In this document: piece after piece, positions 34,301 through 42,640 of the stretch
Layout: every line of letters begins with the position of its first letter
Numbering within the stretch: the first letter of the stretch is position 1
NCBI GenBank assembly: GCA_900317635.1
Contig: ONHN01000006.1
Span: forward strand, 33,906-97,905
Source: an uncultured Prevotellaceae bacterium
Lineage (GTDB): Bacteria; Bacteroidota; Bacteroidia; Bacteroidales; Bacteroidaceae
DNA: 64,000 bases
Direction of reading: 5' to 3'
Translations under genes and position numbers: made by a program
Notes under the pieces: model-generated
Told to the model about the DNA's origin: nothing
The model's database searches: none
Seen by the model: only the letters and a program-made list of their open reading frames with translations

Positions 34301-37300
34301 CATTGTGCCGTTGCTGCCTGCCGTCATGATGACGCCATCCGTACCATTGCTTAGCGTCCAGCTGTATGGGGTTGTTGTGGTATAGGAAACGCTCTTTGCG
34401 GCGGTGCATTGTAGGTATTGACTTGTGTTTTCGTTCTTGAACGTCCAACCATCGGTCTGATTGCCTTCAAGGATGAAGACGGCTACACCACTGCTTGCTG
34501 TTATGACATCGTTGCTGAGGGTTATGTCCACCTTATTCAAGTAGCTTGAGCTCAAAGCGCCTGCTGCTGTTGACTTGCTTCCGCAACCTATAATATAGCG
34601 CATACCTTCTTCAAGGTCGGCGATAGAGGTGACGAGCTTGAACTTTGTCGTGTTGGGATTGGAGGCTGAGTCGGTGGCCTTACCCGTCAGGCTGATGACA
34701 ACGCTCTCGGCACCGGGGCTGCTTAGCGTGACGGTGCCGTTGAAGGTACCCGCCGTTGCCGACTGGAAGGTAACGGTGACGGTAGCACCTTCCTCTGATT
34801 CGGCTTTGGTGATGGACGTCTTATCGACGGTGAACACGCCGTTGGCATCGCTCAGCGTGACGGCCACGTTGCCCGTTAGGAATTCCGTGAGCACATCGAA
34901 CGTGAGGCTCTTTGCGGTGTTGAGTCCTGCCTTGAAGGATAAGGTCTCGGGGTCGGCAACGATGGTGGGCGTTGCGGCTTGCGCCGTAGCGGTCAGGGGC
35001 ACGACGACGTCCGTAGCTCCTGTGCTGCTGAGCGTGATAGAGGCCGTGTGGGTCCCTGCGCTTTGCGGCGCATAGGTTATGGTGATATCTACGCCGCCCG
35101 AGGCCGTTGCAGCACTCTGCGTGATGCTTGTCTGGCTCAGGGAGTAGGCTCCGCTGGCATCCGTCAGCGTGGCCGTAATGCCGTCCTCAAGGTTCATCCC
35201 TTTCACGTTCAGCGTCTTGGTGTAGGTGCGTGTGGCATAAGGATTTCGGTCGGCAAAGTCGATGCTGGCGGGATTGACCCTGATGAGGGGCGACGTGCCC
35301 GTATTGAGGATGTACTGAATACCAGCCAGCGCGTCGATTTTGCCTTTACCGAAGTGGGAAGCGTTGGTACCAGAAGTATAGCTGTCGGTGATAGCCGTTT
35401 GCTCCATAATATCCTTCACCTCGTTCACGGTCAGCGTCTTGCCAACGGAGTTGGCCGCTTGCAGCCACAGGGCCACGATGCCTGCTGCCACGGGCGTTGC
35501 CATAGACGTGCCTTCCATCATGGCGTAGGGGCTGGTGCTACTGTTAACGACCAAATCTCTTTTATTATCTGTATGGTAGTAGCTATAGCTGTCTACAGAA
35601 GCGGTATGATAGTGGTTCACACCAGCCGCGAGGCGTGCGCCAGGTGCCGAAATCCAGGGATAGGCCAGCCCCGTAGGACTTTGCTCGGCAGTAGCATAGC
35701 TTGAGAAGTAGGCAATGTCGCCCACGGTATAGACATTGGATGTATAGGTATTCCCGTTTGAGGCTTTCCAAGAATTCTTCGAGACGTATGCTCCGACGGA
35801 AATAGCATCGGGGATAGTGGCTTCGTCGCTAACGCACATATCGTCAGTTCCTGCTGTCCACGTATGTCCAGAAGTGGTGAGGTGGTTGGTAAAGAAGCTC
35901 CAGTCGCCCGACCACATATTGATGTTGGCACTGCTGCTGGTGGGATAGACCTCAATGGCGAGCGTGTAGGCACCAGAACTTGTACTCTCTAACCCTTCCT
36001 CCGTATAAAGGGCCAAACGATATCTGCTACTCTCCTGCTCTATGTAAACAGTCATCAAACCAGAGTAGTAGTCGCTCAGTCCGCTAAAAGTCGATGTTCC
36101 ATTCGTTGTGACCGTCCACGACTGCAAGACAGCACCCGTAGAACTGTTAAGGACGTGGATTTTGCAATTCAGCTTTGTGCTGTTGCTGTTGTTCCACGCG
36201 CAGGCAACGAGGCCGTAGTATCCGTTGCCTCCCTCTCCATCGGTGCGGATAATCGTGCCGAGCGGACTGGTGCTGCTGGCACTGCTTTTCTTCACGAAGT
36301 AGCCGCCGCCCTCGTTTCCGTTCTTGTGGCCTGCATCGTTAGAGGCGGCAAAGAGTATAACGTGGTTGGGATGGCTATCGCCGAAGTATTGAGCCACTAA
36401 GTCGGCCCAGTCGCCCGTGCCAGTACGAGGCCCCCAGCCTGACCCCCAACTGTTGCTCACAACAAGCGGTTTCCCTACGCCGTCGGCATAAGTGACCATT
36501 TTCTTCAATGCATTGCTAAGGTACGTATCGCTCAGGCCGTTGATACCAGCGAGGTAGAGGTCTGCGCCCGGCGCTATGCCGCCGTATGTGGCATTGGCGT
36601 GGTCGTCGGTGACGGTAACGGTCGAACCGCTCACAGTCACGCTCGAGCCGCCAGCCGTGGTGGCCGTATGCGTGCCGTGGTCCTCGGACGTATCGTCGGT
36701 GGTAGGCGCAGAGCTGGTGATTGATGTGTACTCCTGCGCACTCGAACCGTTATACACGTATGCCCTCTTAATGCGGCTGTTGCCGTTCTTGTCCTTAAAA
36801 GCTATGTGCTGGAAGTCGATACCCGTGTCAATAACACCGAGCACCACGCCCGTTCCGTCATACACATCGCTCACGCCCATGGCTCTTGCTTCAGCAGAAT
36901 TGGTGAGCAAGTCGTCGACGTTTGTCTGCTGGCGCGCCACGTTGGTGGAGGGACGCATCTGCTGCGCCACCTTGATTTTCTTGACGTTATCAACGGCGGC
37001 CAAAGCGTCCAGCTGATTGACGGGAACACGGGCGGTGACGAAACCCAGGTCGTCGAAAGTTTCTTCTATTTCAACGCCAAGAGCCTGCACCTCGCTCAGG
37101 TTACTAACCTCATTCAGATGGATGAAGCACGAGATATAGACCGTGCCGCCTACCGTGTCGGGCGAGGCGATAAGACGGCGTAACTTGGGGCGCAGCGTCT
37201 TACCTGGGCGCGAACTTCCAGGTGCCCGATGCGGAGCTGCGACAGGCTGTTCCGACTTCGACTTCAACTCGTTTAGGAACATCTGGGTGGTCATCGAGAA

Positions 37301-37384
37301 CTTTTCGTTCATCTCTTGTGCCCATAGCGTCATGCTCGGCAGCCCGAACAAGACACCAACAATTAAGACCTTTAAGAACTTCAT
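31382..37384 (-). CDS. Very large secreted subtilisin-like (S8) serine protease with repeated Ig-like modules
   Basis: 2000 residues. Signal peptide MKFLKVLIVGVLFGLPSMTLWAQ, then an I9-like prodomain (about 70-145). The S8 catalytic domain has VIDTGID (Asp 186), DHGTHTA (His 236), AASND (Asn 349) and GTSMATP (Ser 627); a ~170-residue insert lies between Asn and Ser. Next come about five Ig-like repeats of ~95 residues (ATLTDAAGVFSLG, TFTPTAAGTFSG, STGADPVTVSLSATAT), two of them nearly identical. They alternate with lectin-like modules (F-LVTS---LEEG-YIIG). A chitobiase C-terminal-like domain follows (APRFSLAGGSYTTPQSIQV), then the sorting-like tail YYDLSGRRV...GVYVLNGKKVLVK. It is probably a surface-anchored protease. 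A promoter box lies upstream at 37417-37424. Confidence 0.9.
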   Translation of the reverse strand: MKFLKVLIVGVLFGLPSMTLWAQEMNEKFSMTTQMFLNELKSKSEQPVAAPHRAPGSSRPGKTLRPKLRRLIASPDTVGGTVYISCFIHLNEVSNLSEVQALGVEIEETFDDLGFVTARVPVNQLDALAAVDNVKKIKVAQQMRPSTNVARQQTNVDDLLTNSAEARAMGVSDVYDGTGVVLGVIDTGIDFQHIAFKDKNGNSRIKRAYVYNGSSAQEYTSITSSAPTTDDTSEDHGTHTATTAGGSSVTVSGSTVTVTDDHANATYGGIAPGADLYLAGINGLSDTYLSNALKKMVTYADGVGKPLVVSNSWGSGWGPRTGTGDWADLVAQYFGDSHPNHVILFAASNDAGHKNGNEGGGYFVKKSSASSTSPLGTIIRTDGEGGNGYYGLVACAWNNSNSTKLNCKIHVLNSSTGAVLQSWTVTTNGTSTFSGLSDYYSGLMTVYIEQESSRYRLALYTEEGLESTSSGAYTLAIEVYPTSSSANINMWSGDWSFFTNHLTTSGHTWTAGTDDMCVSDEATIPDAISVGAYVSKNSWKASNGNTYTSNVYTVGDIAYFSSYATAEQSPTGLAYPWISAPGARLAAGVNHYHTASVDSYSYYHTDNKRDLVVNSSTSPYAMMEGTSMATPVAAGIVALWLQAANSVGKTLTVNEVKDIMEQTAITDSYTSGTNASHFGKGKIDALAGIQYILNTGTSPLIRVNPASIDFADRNPYATRTYTKTLNVKGMNLEDGITATLTDASGAYSLSQTSITQSAATASGGVDITITYAPQSAGTHTASITLSSTGATDVVVPLTATAQAATPTIVADPETLSFKAGLNTAKSLTFDVLTEFLTGNVAVTLSDANGVFTVDKTSITKAESEEGATVTVTFQSATAGTFNGTVTLSSPGAESVVISLTGKATDSASNPNTTKFKLVTSIADLEEGMRYIIGCGSKSTAAGALSSSYLNKVDITLSNDVITASSGVAVFILEGNQTDGWTFKNENTSQYLQCTAAKSVSYTTTTPYSWTLSNGTDGVIMTAGSNGTMLYNSSSPRFTTYTSNPTASMIQANLYMEYDDGTTATPSITTNKDALAFSTTVGTPQTLTVEVQSENLTQDITATLTDAAGVFSLGATTISRTASASGTTLNVTFTPTAAGTFSGTLTLSSTGADPVTVSLSATATTPSTLNPVIVADESKTFSTTVGTPQTLTIEILSEDLTEDITATLTDAAGVFSLGTTTISRTDAAEGTTLSVTFTPTAAGTYTGTVTLTSAGADPVTVSLSATATASGSTTSSNDFTLITSASEFEEGDYIIVYDGAAMNTTVSSNRLQYTDVTPVNNVITTSNDAIIWHIAPGGSYYTIYNEGAGKYAASNGTKNQAQLLASGTDDKSLWSVSTGATFDFTNKYNAAKSVNATLRRNGTYGFACYATGTGGPLSLYKRNAPEDTPADPVKPRAPRFSLAGGSYTTPQSIQVVADEGCTIKYVMSTDSTATPAKDYTQALELTTEGKYYLRAIAVKDDVESNVAQANYTYTAPAASGSSDVYELVTSTDQLVTGKKYVIAATNSGTTYALSTTQSSNNRSATQVTKSGNTITATSDTQVLTLDGDATDGWSFYTGSGYLYAASSSKNYLKTQTTNDDNGLATISVTNAGVASITFQGSNTRNQLKFNPNNGNPIFSCYASDQTSVSLYVQQETSAEPEASDIDDGIYRIKDAVGYLCVNPDGTLSKTTDPSNLGTIFTAVKQTDGTYRIQAQDRTIATANGSTVTLSEDATISLYHGTNNEYISLGNDKYVNADVLAGNVGAEWTFAAVETTDTNLPTIDLSTPTTGSATSDCTYRTFYADFPLTLSEGRAYTITLNGHVATANRIDGTIPAGTPVLIVTGEDNDDSATSISIIPQLSAIDLAGFSDEENVLRGTCLPIATSSIDGNVYVFSQRDGVPGFYRYNGTTLGANKAYLVLGAAAANPSSFSIHFPDDETTGVEVIPTADGATNTYYDLSGRRVTSPTTGVYVLNGKKVLVK
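33590..34190. repeat. Intragenic ~300-bp tandem duplication in the S8 protease gene
   Basis: Two adjacent blocks (about 33590-33890 and 33900-34190) encode nearly the same Ig-like module. Both contain VGTPQTLT, DITATLTDAAGVFSLG, TTISRT, TPTAAGT and GADPVTVSLSATAT, and they also share long identical DNA stretches such as GCCTGCGGCGGTCGGCGTGA-type runs. The neighbouring modules are much more diverged, pointing to a recent duplication or gene conversion. Confidence 0.7.
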
Positions 37385-37416
37385 AAAAATTTGAGGGAAT
37401 AAAATGTTTGCGTTTG

Positions 37417-37448
37417 CAAAGATACAATATTATTTATAGGAATGCAAC
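37417..37448 (-). promoter_or_regulatory. Promoter of the S8 protease gene
   Basis: Minus strand GTTG, 20 bp, then TATCTTTG (37424-37417) and C, about 33 bp before the ATG at 37384. One mismatch in the -33 box. Confidence 0.55.
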
Positions 37449-37693
37449 CGAAAGGGATAGCTAATTTGTAAAAGAGGCTAAAGTTTTGTTTCTACTTACG
37501 CATCCTGCTATTACGACGTTGCAAAAAGTGGGACGGGTACAACGCACATCATATTCGATGGTTTCAGTGCAAAGGAGCTGAAGGCGGTAGTGCGCCTAGC
37601 ACGGGCTAAAGGCGTATGCGCATTGCGATTTAATAGTAGTCCTTTCGATGCTTTGCTACTTTTTCACTTGTGCTCGACATTTTATTTAGGAGC
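37449..37693. other. Intergenic region between the protease and Smr genes, no gene seen
   Basis: A plus-strand frame is open from 37482 to 37720 but has no ATG and no recognisable family. The rest carries only the two divergent promoters. I see no repeats, hairpins or RNA features I would defend. Confidence 0.4.
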
Positions 37694-37726
37694 TTTGCCT
37701 TTTACGATTTTGTTTTTATAACTTTG
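37694..37726 (+). promoter_or_regulatory. Promoter of the Smr-domain gene
   Basis: TTTG (37694-37697), 21 bp, then TAACTTTG (37719-37726) followed by C. Both boxes match the consensus. The leader to the ATG at 37808 is about 75 nt. Confidence 0.6.
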
Positions 37727-37807
37727 CGTGCTTAAAAACGATGAAAGTAACAACAGAGTAAGTCGCTGTGGGGGACTTACCGCACATAGAGATTACGACA
37801 AATAACG

Positions 37808-38359
37808 ATGCAAACATTCAAGATAGGCGATTACGTTCGGTTCCTCAACCAAACAGGTGAAGGCACCATTATCGGCATAGACGAAGAAAAGTGTTATGTT
37901 GAGGACAATAATGGCTTTGTGTTCCCTACTCCACTCGCTGAGTTGGTGCTGATACCTATAGATAGTCTTTCCGAGCAACAGAGCATTAACTCCACACTTT
38001 TAGGTGTTCAAAAGAAAGATGCACCAAAGAAAGCTACCAACAAGGCCAAAAGTGGAGGAAAGCACTTGCAAGTACTGGAAGTGGACTTGCACCAACAAGC
38101 GTTGAGTACGAAAGTAGCATACTTGACAGCCATTGAAATTCACGAGCTGCAAAAGCGCACCATCATTCAGACCTTAGAACGCGAAAAGCAGCATCATGGC
38201 AAGCAAATCATCTTTATTCATGGTAAGGGCGATGGCACCTTGCGGCGCGAACTGTTGGCTGAATTAGAGCGACGAAAGAAGAAAGGGATGTGTCGTTACG
38301 AAGATGCCCCGTTCCACACATACGGCTATCAGGGAGCTATTAAAGTGACTATAAGTTAG
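37808..38359 (+). CDS. Short Smr-domain protein
   Basis: 183 residues. The N-terminal ~50 residues (FKIGDYVRFLNQTGEGTIIGIDEEKCYVEDNNGFVFPTPLAELV) form a small beta module like the start of Bacteroidetes DUF2027/MutS2-related proteins. A lysine-rich linker (about 65-85) follows. The C-terminal Smr domain has VDLHQQ (92-97, in place of LDLH) and IIFIHGKGDGTLRRELL (HGKGDG at 138-143). Smr domains bind or nick nucleic acids, and in MutS2-like contexts act on stalled ribosomes or branched DNA. This protein is only about half the length of the common Bacteroidetes Smr/DUF2027 proteins and lacks their middle domain. The ATG at 37808 is placed well behind a consensus promoter. Confidence 0.85.
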   Translation: MQTFKIGDYVRFLNQTGEGTIIGIDEEKCYVEDNNGFVFPTPLAELVLIPIDSLSEQQSINSTLLGVQKKDAPKKATNKAKSGGKHLQVLEVDLHQQALSTKVAYLTAIEIHELQKRTIIQTLEREKQHHGKQIIFIHGKGDGTLRRELLAELERRKKKGMCRYEDAPFHTYGYQGAIKVTIS

Positions 38360-38404
38360 TGAGGACTTTTTGAGCTTAGTATCTTATGTTTCGGGACTAC
38401 ATGC

Positions 38405-38530
38405 TGCGATGGTGCGCAGCGCGCACCACACCATGCGTAACCGCGTATTCCGATGAGCGAAGCGAAGAGGAATGCGCGGTAGGTGACGGGCGGATAAAGT
38501 CGGTGCGCGGAGCGTACCGCACATTAATAA
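38405..38530. repeat. Dispersed ~165-bp element, diverged copy
   Basis: Shares GCGCACCACACCATGC and CGTACCGCAC-like blocks with the copy at 47757-47935 in the same orientation, but with several changes. It lies head-to-head with the better copy at 38565-38725. Confidence 0.5.
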
Positions 38531-38564
38531 TAGGTATTGTTAATAAGTTGTGTTGCAAAGAGAA

Positions 38565-38725
38565 TTCATAACGTGCAGTACGCTTCGCGCACTGGCCATA
38601 TCGCCGTTACTTTGCCGCGCACCACTCCTCGCTTCGCTCGTCGCGGTACGCGGTTACGCAAGGTTTGGTACGCTTCGCGCACCATTTATCCCACCCGTAT
38701 CACAACAGCCGAAACTTGAATTAGT
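38565..38725 (+). repeat. Dispersed ~165-bp element, copy A
   Basis: Starts around ACGTGCAGTACGCTTCGCGC and ends near CGAAACTTGAATTA. Its reverse complement aligns over almost the whole length with 47757-47935, including the CCGCGCACCACTC, TCGCGGTACGCGG and TATCACAAC blocks. It contains short self-complementary boxes (GTGCGCGAAGCGCAC type). No gene in 38360-38869 is supported; open frames here are translations of the repeat. Confidence 0.75.
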
Positions 38726-38800
38726 CTCTTCCAAGCTTTAAGCGTTTAGCCAACTGATTTCAAGGCACACCCCCTTTGCACGTTTACGCATTAGTTTTTG

Positions 38801-38808
38801 TATCTTTG
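38801..38808 (+). promoter_or_regulatory. -7 promoter element for the DUF362 gene
   Basis: TATCTTTG followed by C, with TTTG at 38775-38778, 22 bp upstream. The leader to the ATG at 38870 is about 55 nt. Confidence 0.55.
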
Positions 38809-38869
38809 CGCGGCAATAAGGAGCGGTAGCTCCGCCTGCTTGAATAGAAACCAAAAAAGTTATATCGTT

Positions 38870-39817
38870 ATGATGAAACAATTCTTATCCTTAGCTGCGT
38901 TCGTGGCCTGCACGCTGACAGCCACGGCGCAAAGCACCGTCTATTTCACACGCGAGATTTCGCCCGAGGCGCTTGTGCGCATCTACAAGGCCGTGGGCGT
39001 GCCTGCAACGGGGCGCGTAGCCGTGAAGATTTCAACGGGAGAAGGGGGCAACAAGCACTACCTTAAGCCCGAACTCATCGGGGGGCTGGTTGATGAGGTA
39101 AACGGCACCATCGTTGAGTGTTGCACGGCCTACGGCGGCACGCGTCAGGAGCCCGCTAAGCACTGGCAGACCATTCGCGAACATGGCTTCAGCCCCCGCT
39201 TCGCCGTCGATCTTATGGACGAGTACGGCGAAATGCGCATCCCCGTGAAGGACCGCAAGCACATCGGCTACGATGTTGTGGGCGAACACCTCGGCAACTA
39301 CAACTTCATGATTAACCTTGCCCACTTCAAGGGCCACGCTATGGGCGGTTTCGGCGGCGTGCTGAAGAATGCCAGCATCGGCGTAGCCAGCACGGGCGGT
39401 AAGGCCTACATCCACTCGGCTGGCGTGACGGAGGACCCCGTTGAATGCTGGAAACATACGCAGGACCAAGACGGCTTCCTCGAGTCGATGGCCGCTGCCG
39501 CACAAGCCGTCCACAACTACTTCGGCGAGGGACACATTATATATATAGACGTCATGAATAACCTCAGCGTCGATTGCGACTGCGACGGCTCGCCCGAAGC
39601 ACCCAAGATGAAGGACGTGGGCATCCTGGCCAGCACCGACCCCGTAGCTCTCGACAAGGCTTGCCTCGACCTCGTCTTCAACCACAAAGCTACCGACGGC
39701 GACGACCAGCAGCCACTCATCAATCGCATCAACCGCCAACACGGCACCCACATCATCCCCTACGCCGAAAGCATCGGCCTCGGCACAGCGAAATACACGC
39801 TCGTCGAGATAAAGTAA
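38870..39817 (+). CDS. Exported DUF362-domain protein
   Basis: 315 residues from the ATG at 38870 (MMKQFLSLAAFVACTLTATAQ, a signal peptide); the longer open frame overlaps the promoter. The DUF362 body includes RVAVKISTGEGG, KPELIGGLVDEVNGTIVECCTAYGGTR, MINLAHFKGHAMGGFGGVLKNASIGVAS and ILASTDPVALDKACLDLVF. Its CDCDGSPEAP stretch is the cysteine motif of the family. Many relatives also carry a 4Fe-4S ferredoxin domain; this one does not, and its Cys pair is all that remains near the C-terminus. Function unknown. A strong bidirectional terminator follows. Confidence 0.88.
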   Translation: MMKQFLSLAAFVACTLTATAQSTVYFTREISPEALVRIYKAVGVPATGRVAVKISTGEGGNKHYLKPELIGGLVDEVNGTIVECCTAYGGTRQEPAKHWQTIREHGFSPRFAVDLMDEYGEMRIPVKDRKHIGYDVVGEHLGNYNFMINLAHFKGHAMGGFGGVLKNASIGVASTGGKAYIHSAGVTEDPVECWKHTQDQDGFLESMAAAAQAVHNYFGEGHIIYIDVMNNLSVDCDCDGSPEAPKMKDVGILASTDPVALDKACLDLVFNHKATDGDDQQPLINRINRQHGTHIIPYAESIGLGTAKYTLVEIK

Positions 39818-39843
39818 GAACGCTTTAAAGGCTAATATACAAC

Positions 39844-39891
39844 AAAAGGAGTTAAAGCTGATAGCAACAACGGCTATGGCTTTAACTCCTT
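39844..39891. terminator. Bidirectional terminator between the DUF362 and GH13 genes
   Basis: Perfect 14-bp arms (AAAGGAGTTAAAGC / GCTTTAACTCCTTT) with T-rich sequence on both sides, between converging genes. Confidence 0.88.
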
Positions 39892-39914
39892 TCTTTATTT
39901 CTATGACGTTTACG

Positions 39915-41591
39915 CTACAGCCTGACGACCACAGCGCCGTGAGCTGGCAGCGACAAGCGGCAGGGGCTATCGGGCGAGAGTTCCAGCGCGAAGCACTCAC
40001 CAGTGAGCAGGTCGGTGGCACGATGGCGGCCCTCGCGCAGCTTGAGGAAGTCGAAGGCGTGTTGCGGAATGCAGATGCCCACTTCGCCAGCTTCATCGCT
40101 GAAGTTGGCGCAGACAAGCACCGCCTCTTTCCCCTGCTGTCGCAGGAAAGCGTAGTGGTGCCAAGGGCGGAAACCATCGTGCGCCTCGGCGTTAGCATAT
40201 TGCAAGTCGTAGAAACTGCCTTCGCGCAACGCGCCACACTCGTTTTGCAGCTGCAAGACGCGTGCATAATAGTCGGCCAGTGCCTTCTCTTCTTTCGTCA
40301 AAGCCTGTCGGCCTTTCAGCAACTTCTTCAGCGCGCCGACGCACCAATAGTCGAAGATCGTCGTACGCCCGTCTTCGCCGCTAAAGCCCTCGTGGTCCAT
40401 GCCGCGCTCGCCTATCTCCTGTCCGGCATACACCATGAAGGGCGACGTGCCGAAGCAGGCACTGACAACCAGTGCGGGCAGGGCGCGCCGCGCATCGCCT
40501 GCAAAGAAGGGCGACGCTATGCGTTGCTCGTCGTGGTTCTCAAGGAAGTTGAGCATGTGGGGACGAATGTCGTCAACGGCCTGCCAGCACTGCGTGATGT
40601 CGGCAGCAGAGCGCTCGCCGCGCACAACGGCGCGCAGGGTGTCATAGAGCCCTACCTTGTCGTAGAGATAGTCGAACCCACCATAATATATATAGGTGCG
40701 ATATTCGGCGGGATTGTACACCTCGGCAATGAAGATAAGGTGCGGAAAGACGGCCTTCACGCGCGCAATGGCGTAGTGCCAGAAGGCGGCTGGCACCATT
40801 TCGGCCATGTCGCACCGAAAGCCGTCAACGCCGCGCGAGGCCCAAAACAGCAGGATCTCCGTCATGCGTTCCCACGTGGGTGGCACGGGGTCGAAGTGCT
40901 CGGCGCGTCCGCCTTGATAGTCGATACCATAGTTAAGCTTGATGGTCTCGTACCAGTCGTTGCGGCCAGGCCATGCGTGAAACACGTCGTTGCCCGTAGC
41001 GCGCGCAGGCTCTTCTACGTATGTCTGCGGCTCGCTCCCTTGCAGGACGTTGTCGAGGTGCAGGGGTTCGCCTGGCGTGTAGTAGAAGTTGTTGCGGGGC
41101 GAGAAGCCCATTGCCGTGTCGTCGTCGGCACCGAGATCGGGCGTTCCTGCTGGGCGCGCCTCGCCCTGATAGGTACGCGCCACGTGGTTGGGCACGAAGT
41201 CCATCACGAACCGCAGGCCAGCCGCGTGCGTGCGAGCCACCAGCGCGTCGAACTCGCTCATGCGCTCAGCGGGCACGTCGGCTAAGTCGGGACAAACGTC
41301 GTAGTAGTCGCGCACAGCGTACGGACTGCCTGCGCGCCCCTTCACGATTTGCGCAGGGTCGGCCTGTAGGCCGAGCGCATCGTAAGCGGTTTGTGTAGCG
41401 TGGCGCAGTACGCCCGTGTACCAAACGTGCGTATAGCCCGTCGCACGCAGTCGCTGCAAGCGGGCCGATGTAAAGGCCGAAAACTTGCCGCAACCGTTCT
41501 CCTCAATGCTACCTCCACAGAGGTTCTTGCCGCCCGCGTTGCCATACAAGCGGGGCAGCACCTGATAGATGATGAGTCGTTCGTTGTTCAT
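39915..41591 (-). CDS. Cytoplasmic GH13 alpha-amylase-family enzyme
   Basis: 558 residues from the ATG at 41591; no signal peptide. All four GH13 signature regions are visible: region I DFVPNH (131-136), region II GVDGFRCDMAE (nucleophile Asp about 261), region III FIAEVY (acid/base Glu about 290) and region IV FLENHDEQ (Asp about 354). An inserted segment around 80-200 (QGEARPAGTPDLGADDDTAMGF...) and a C-terminal beta domain flank the barrel. It probably acts on alpha-1,4-glucans or maltodextrins inside the cell; exact specificity is not readable. The fabD gene is 27 bp upstream in the same direction. Confidence 0.9.
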   Translation of the reverse strand: MNNERLIIYQVLPRLYGNAGGKNLCGGSIEENGCGKFSAFTSARLQRLRATGYTHVWYTGVLRHATQTAYDALGLQADPAQIVKGRAGSPYAVRDYYDVCPDLADVPAERMSEFDALVARTHAAGLRFVMDFVPNHVARTYQGEARPAGTPDLGADDDTAMGFSPRNNFYYTPGEPLHLDNVLQGSEPQTYVEEPARATGNDVFHAWPGRNDWYETIKLNYGIDYQGGRAEHFDPVPPTWERMTEILLFWASRGVDGFRCDMAEMVPAAFWHYAIARVKAVFPHLIFIAEVYNPAEYRTYIYYGGFDYLYDKVGLYDTLRAVVRGERSAADITQCWQAVDDIRPHMLNFLENHDEQRIASPFFAGDARRALPALVVSACFGTSPFMVYAGQEIGERGMDHEGFSGEDGRTTIFDYWCVGALKKLLKGRQALTKEEKALADYYARVLQLQNECGALREGSFYDLQYANAEAHDGFRPWHHYAFLRQQGKEAVLVCANFSDEAGEVGICIPQHAFDFLKLREGRHRATDLLTGECFALELSPDSPCRLSLPAHGAVVVRL

Positions 41592-41618
41592 CAAGCGTTA
41601 TCTCTGTGTGGGTCCTAC

Positions 41619-42512
41619 TTAGGCTGCACCAATCTCTACTGTGGCTCCTTCGGCGCGGGCAATCTTGGCTATCATGCCTTGCAAAGCCTTGCCAGGCCCA
41701 CATTCGCAGAAGGCCGTCGCGCCGTCGCGCATCATGCACTGCACCTCTTGCGTCCAGCGCACGCTGCTCGTCAGCTGACTGATGAGGTTGGCCTTAATCT
41801 CCTCGGGGGCGGTGTGGGGACGGGCATCCACGTTCTGATAGACGGGACACTGCGGCGCGGCGAACGTCGTGCGTGCAATGGCCGCTTCCAGCTCCTGCCG
41901 CGCGGGTTCCATCAGCGGGCTGTGGAACGCACCACCTACGGGCAGGGGCAGGGCGCGCTTCGCACCAGCGGCCTTCAACTTTTCGCAAGCGTCGAGCACG
42001 GCGGCGCGCTCACCGCTGATAACGAGCTGACCCGGACAGTTGTAGTTGGCGGCCACAAGCACCGTCCCCGTAGCGGCCACTTCGCGGCAAACGGCTTCTA
42101 CTTGCTCGTCCGCCAGACCAATGATAGCGGCCATCGTGCCAGGGTTCTGCTCGCAAGCTTTTTGCATGGCTTGTGCGCGGGCTGCCACGAGGCGCAAACC
42201 GTCTTCAAACGTCAGGCAGCCAGCCGCCGTTAAGGCCGACAACTCACCCAACGAGTGGCCTGCTACCATGGCGGGAGCAAACTCGTCTAAACACTTCGTT
42301 TTGATAACGCTATGCAGAAAGACTGCAGGCTGCGTCACGCGCGTTTGCTTCAGGTCTTCGTCGCTACCTGCAAACATCGTGTCGGTGATGCGGAAGCCTA
42401 AGATGTCGTTAGCTTGATCAAACAACCGACGGGCCACGTCATGACCGTCGTAAAGGTCCTTGCCCATTCCTACGAACTGAGCGCCTTGACCAGGAAATAC
42501 AAATGCTTTCAT
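41619..42512 (-). CDS. fabD: Malonyl-CoA:ACP transacylase
   Basis: 297 residues. It transfers malonyl from CoA to acyl carrier protein to start fatty acid synthesis. The N-terminal FVFPGQGAQFVGMGKDL is diagnostic; the nucleophile elbow GHSLGE puts Ser at about 87, the substrate Arg lies in ARAQAM, and the catalytic His is in GGAFHSPLM (about 197). QNVDARPH and the end GPGKALQGMIAKI complete the fold. Length is normal. It stands apart from other fab genes, directly upstream of the GH13 gene, and is divergent from the aconitase-family gene across a 462-bp gap. The ATG at 42512 is the first in frame. Confidence 0.96.
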   Translation of the reverse strand: MKAFVFPGQGAQFVGMGKDLYDGHDVARRLFDQANDILGFRITDTMFAGSDEDLKQTRVTQPAVFLHSVIKTKCLDEFAPAMVAGHSLGELSALTAAGCLTFEDGLRLVAARAQAMQKACEQNPGTMAAIIGLADEQVEAVCREVAATGTVLVAANYNCPGQLVISGERAAVLDACEKLKAAGAKRALPLPVGGAFHSPLMEPARQELEAAIARTTFAAPQCPVYQNVDARPHTAPEEIKANLISQLTSSVRWTQEVQCMMRDGATAFCECGPGKALQGMIAKIARAEGATVEIGAA

Positions 42513-42564
42513 TGTTGTTTATAGTACTTTATAGAGTTGATGCTTTAGTGAGTTGATGCTTTTA

Positions 42565-42606
42565 GAAACCACGAAGGACACGAAGAGGAGCGAATTATAC
42601 ACGAAT
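42565..42606. repeat. Dispersed repeat of the CCACGAAGGACACGAA family
   Basis: AACCACGAAGGACACGAAG followed by AATTATACACGAATAC, the inverse of the 58828-58874 and 59171-59219 copies. Located in the fabD / hydratase gap. Confidence 0.55.
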
Positions 42607-42640
42607 ACTCTATCGCATCCTAAGCTGTCGTTACCGCGGC

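Noticed and set aside
37482-37720. Open plus-strand frame of 79 codons (…FDGFSAKELKAVVRLARAKG…) upstream of the Smr gene
   Set aside because: It has no ATG or GTG start in a sensible place, no family I recognise, and it runs into the Smr promoter. Left unannotated.
38537-38741. Small open frames translating to peptides such as CSTLRALAIS…CRAPL, also found at 47735-47930
   Set aside because: The peptide similarity comes from the dispersed ~165-bp DNA element, which is open in several frames; there is no independent sign of coding.
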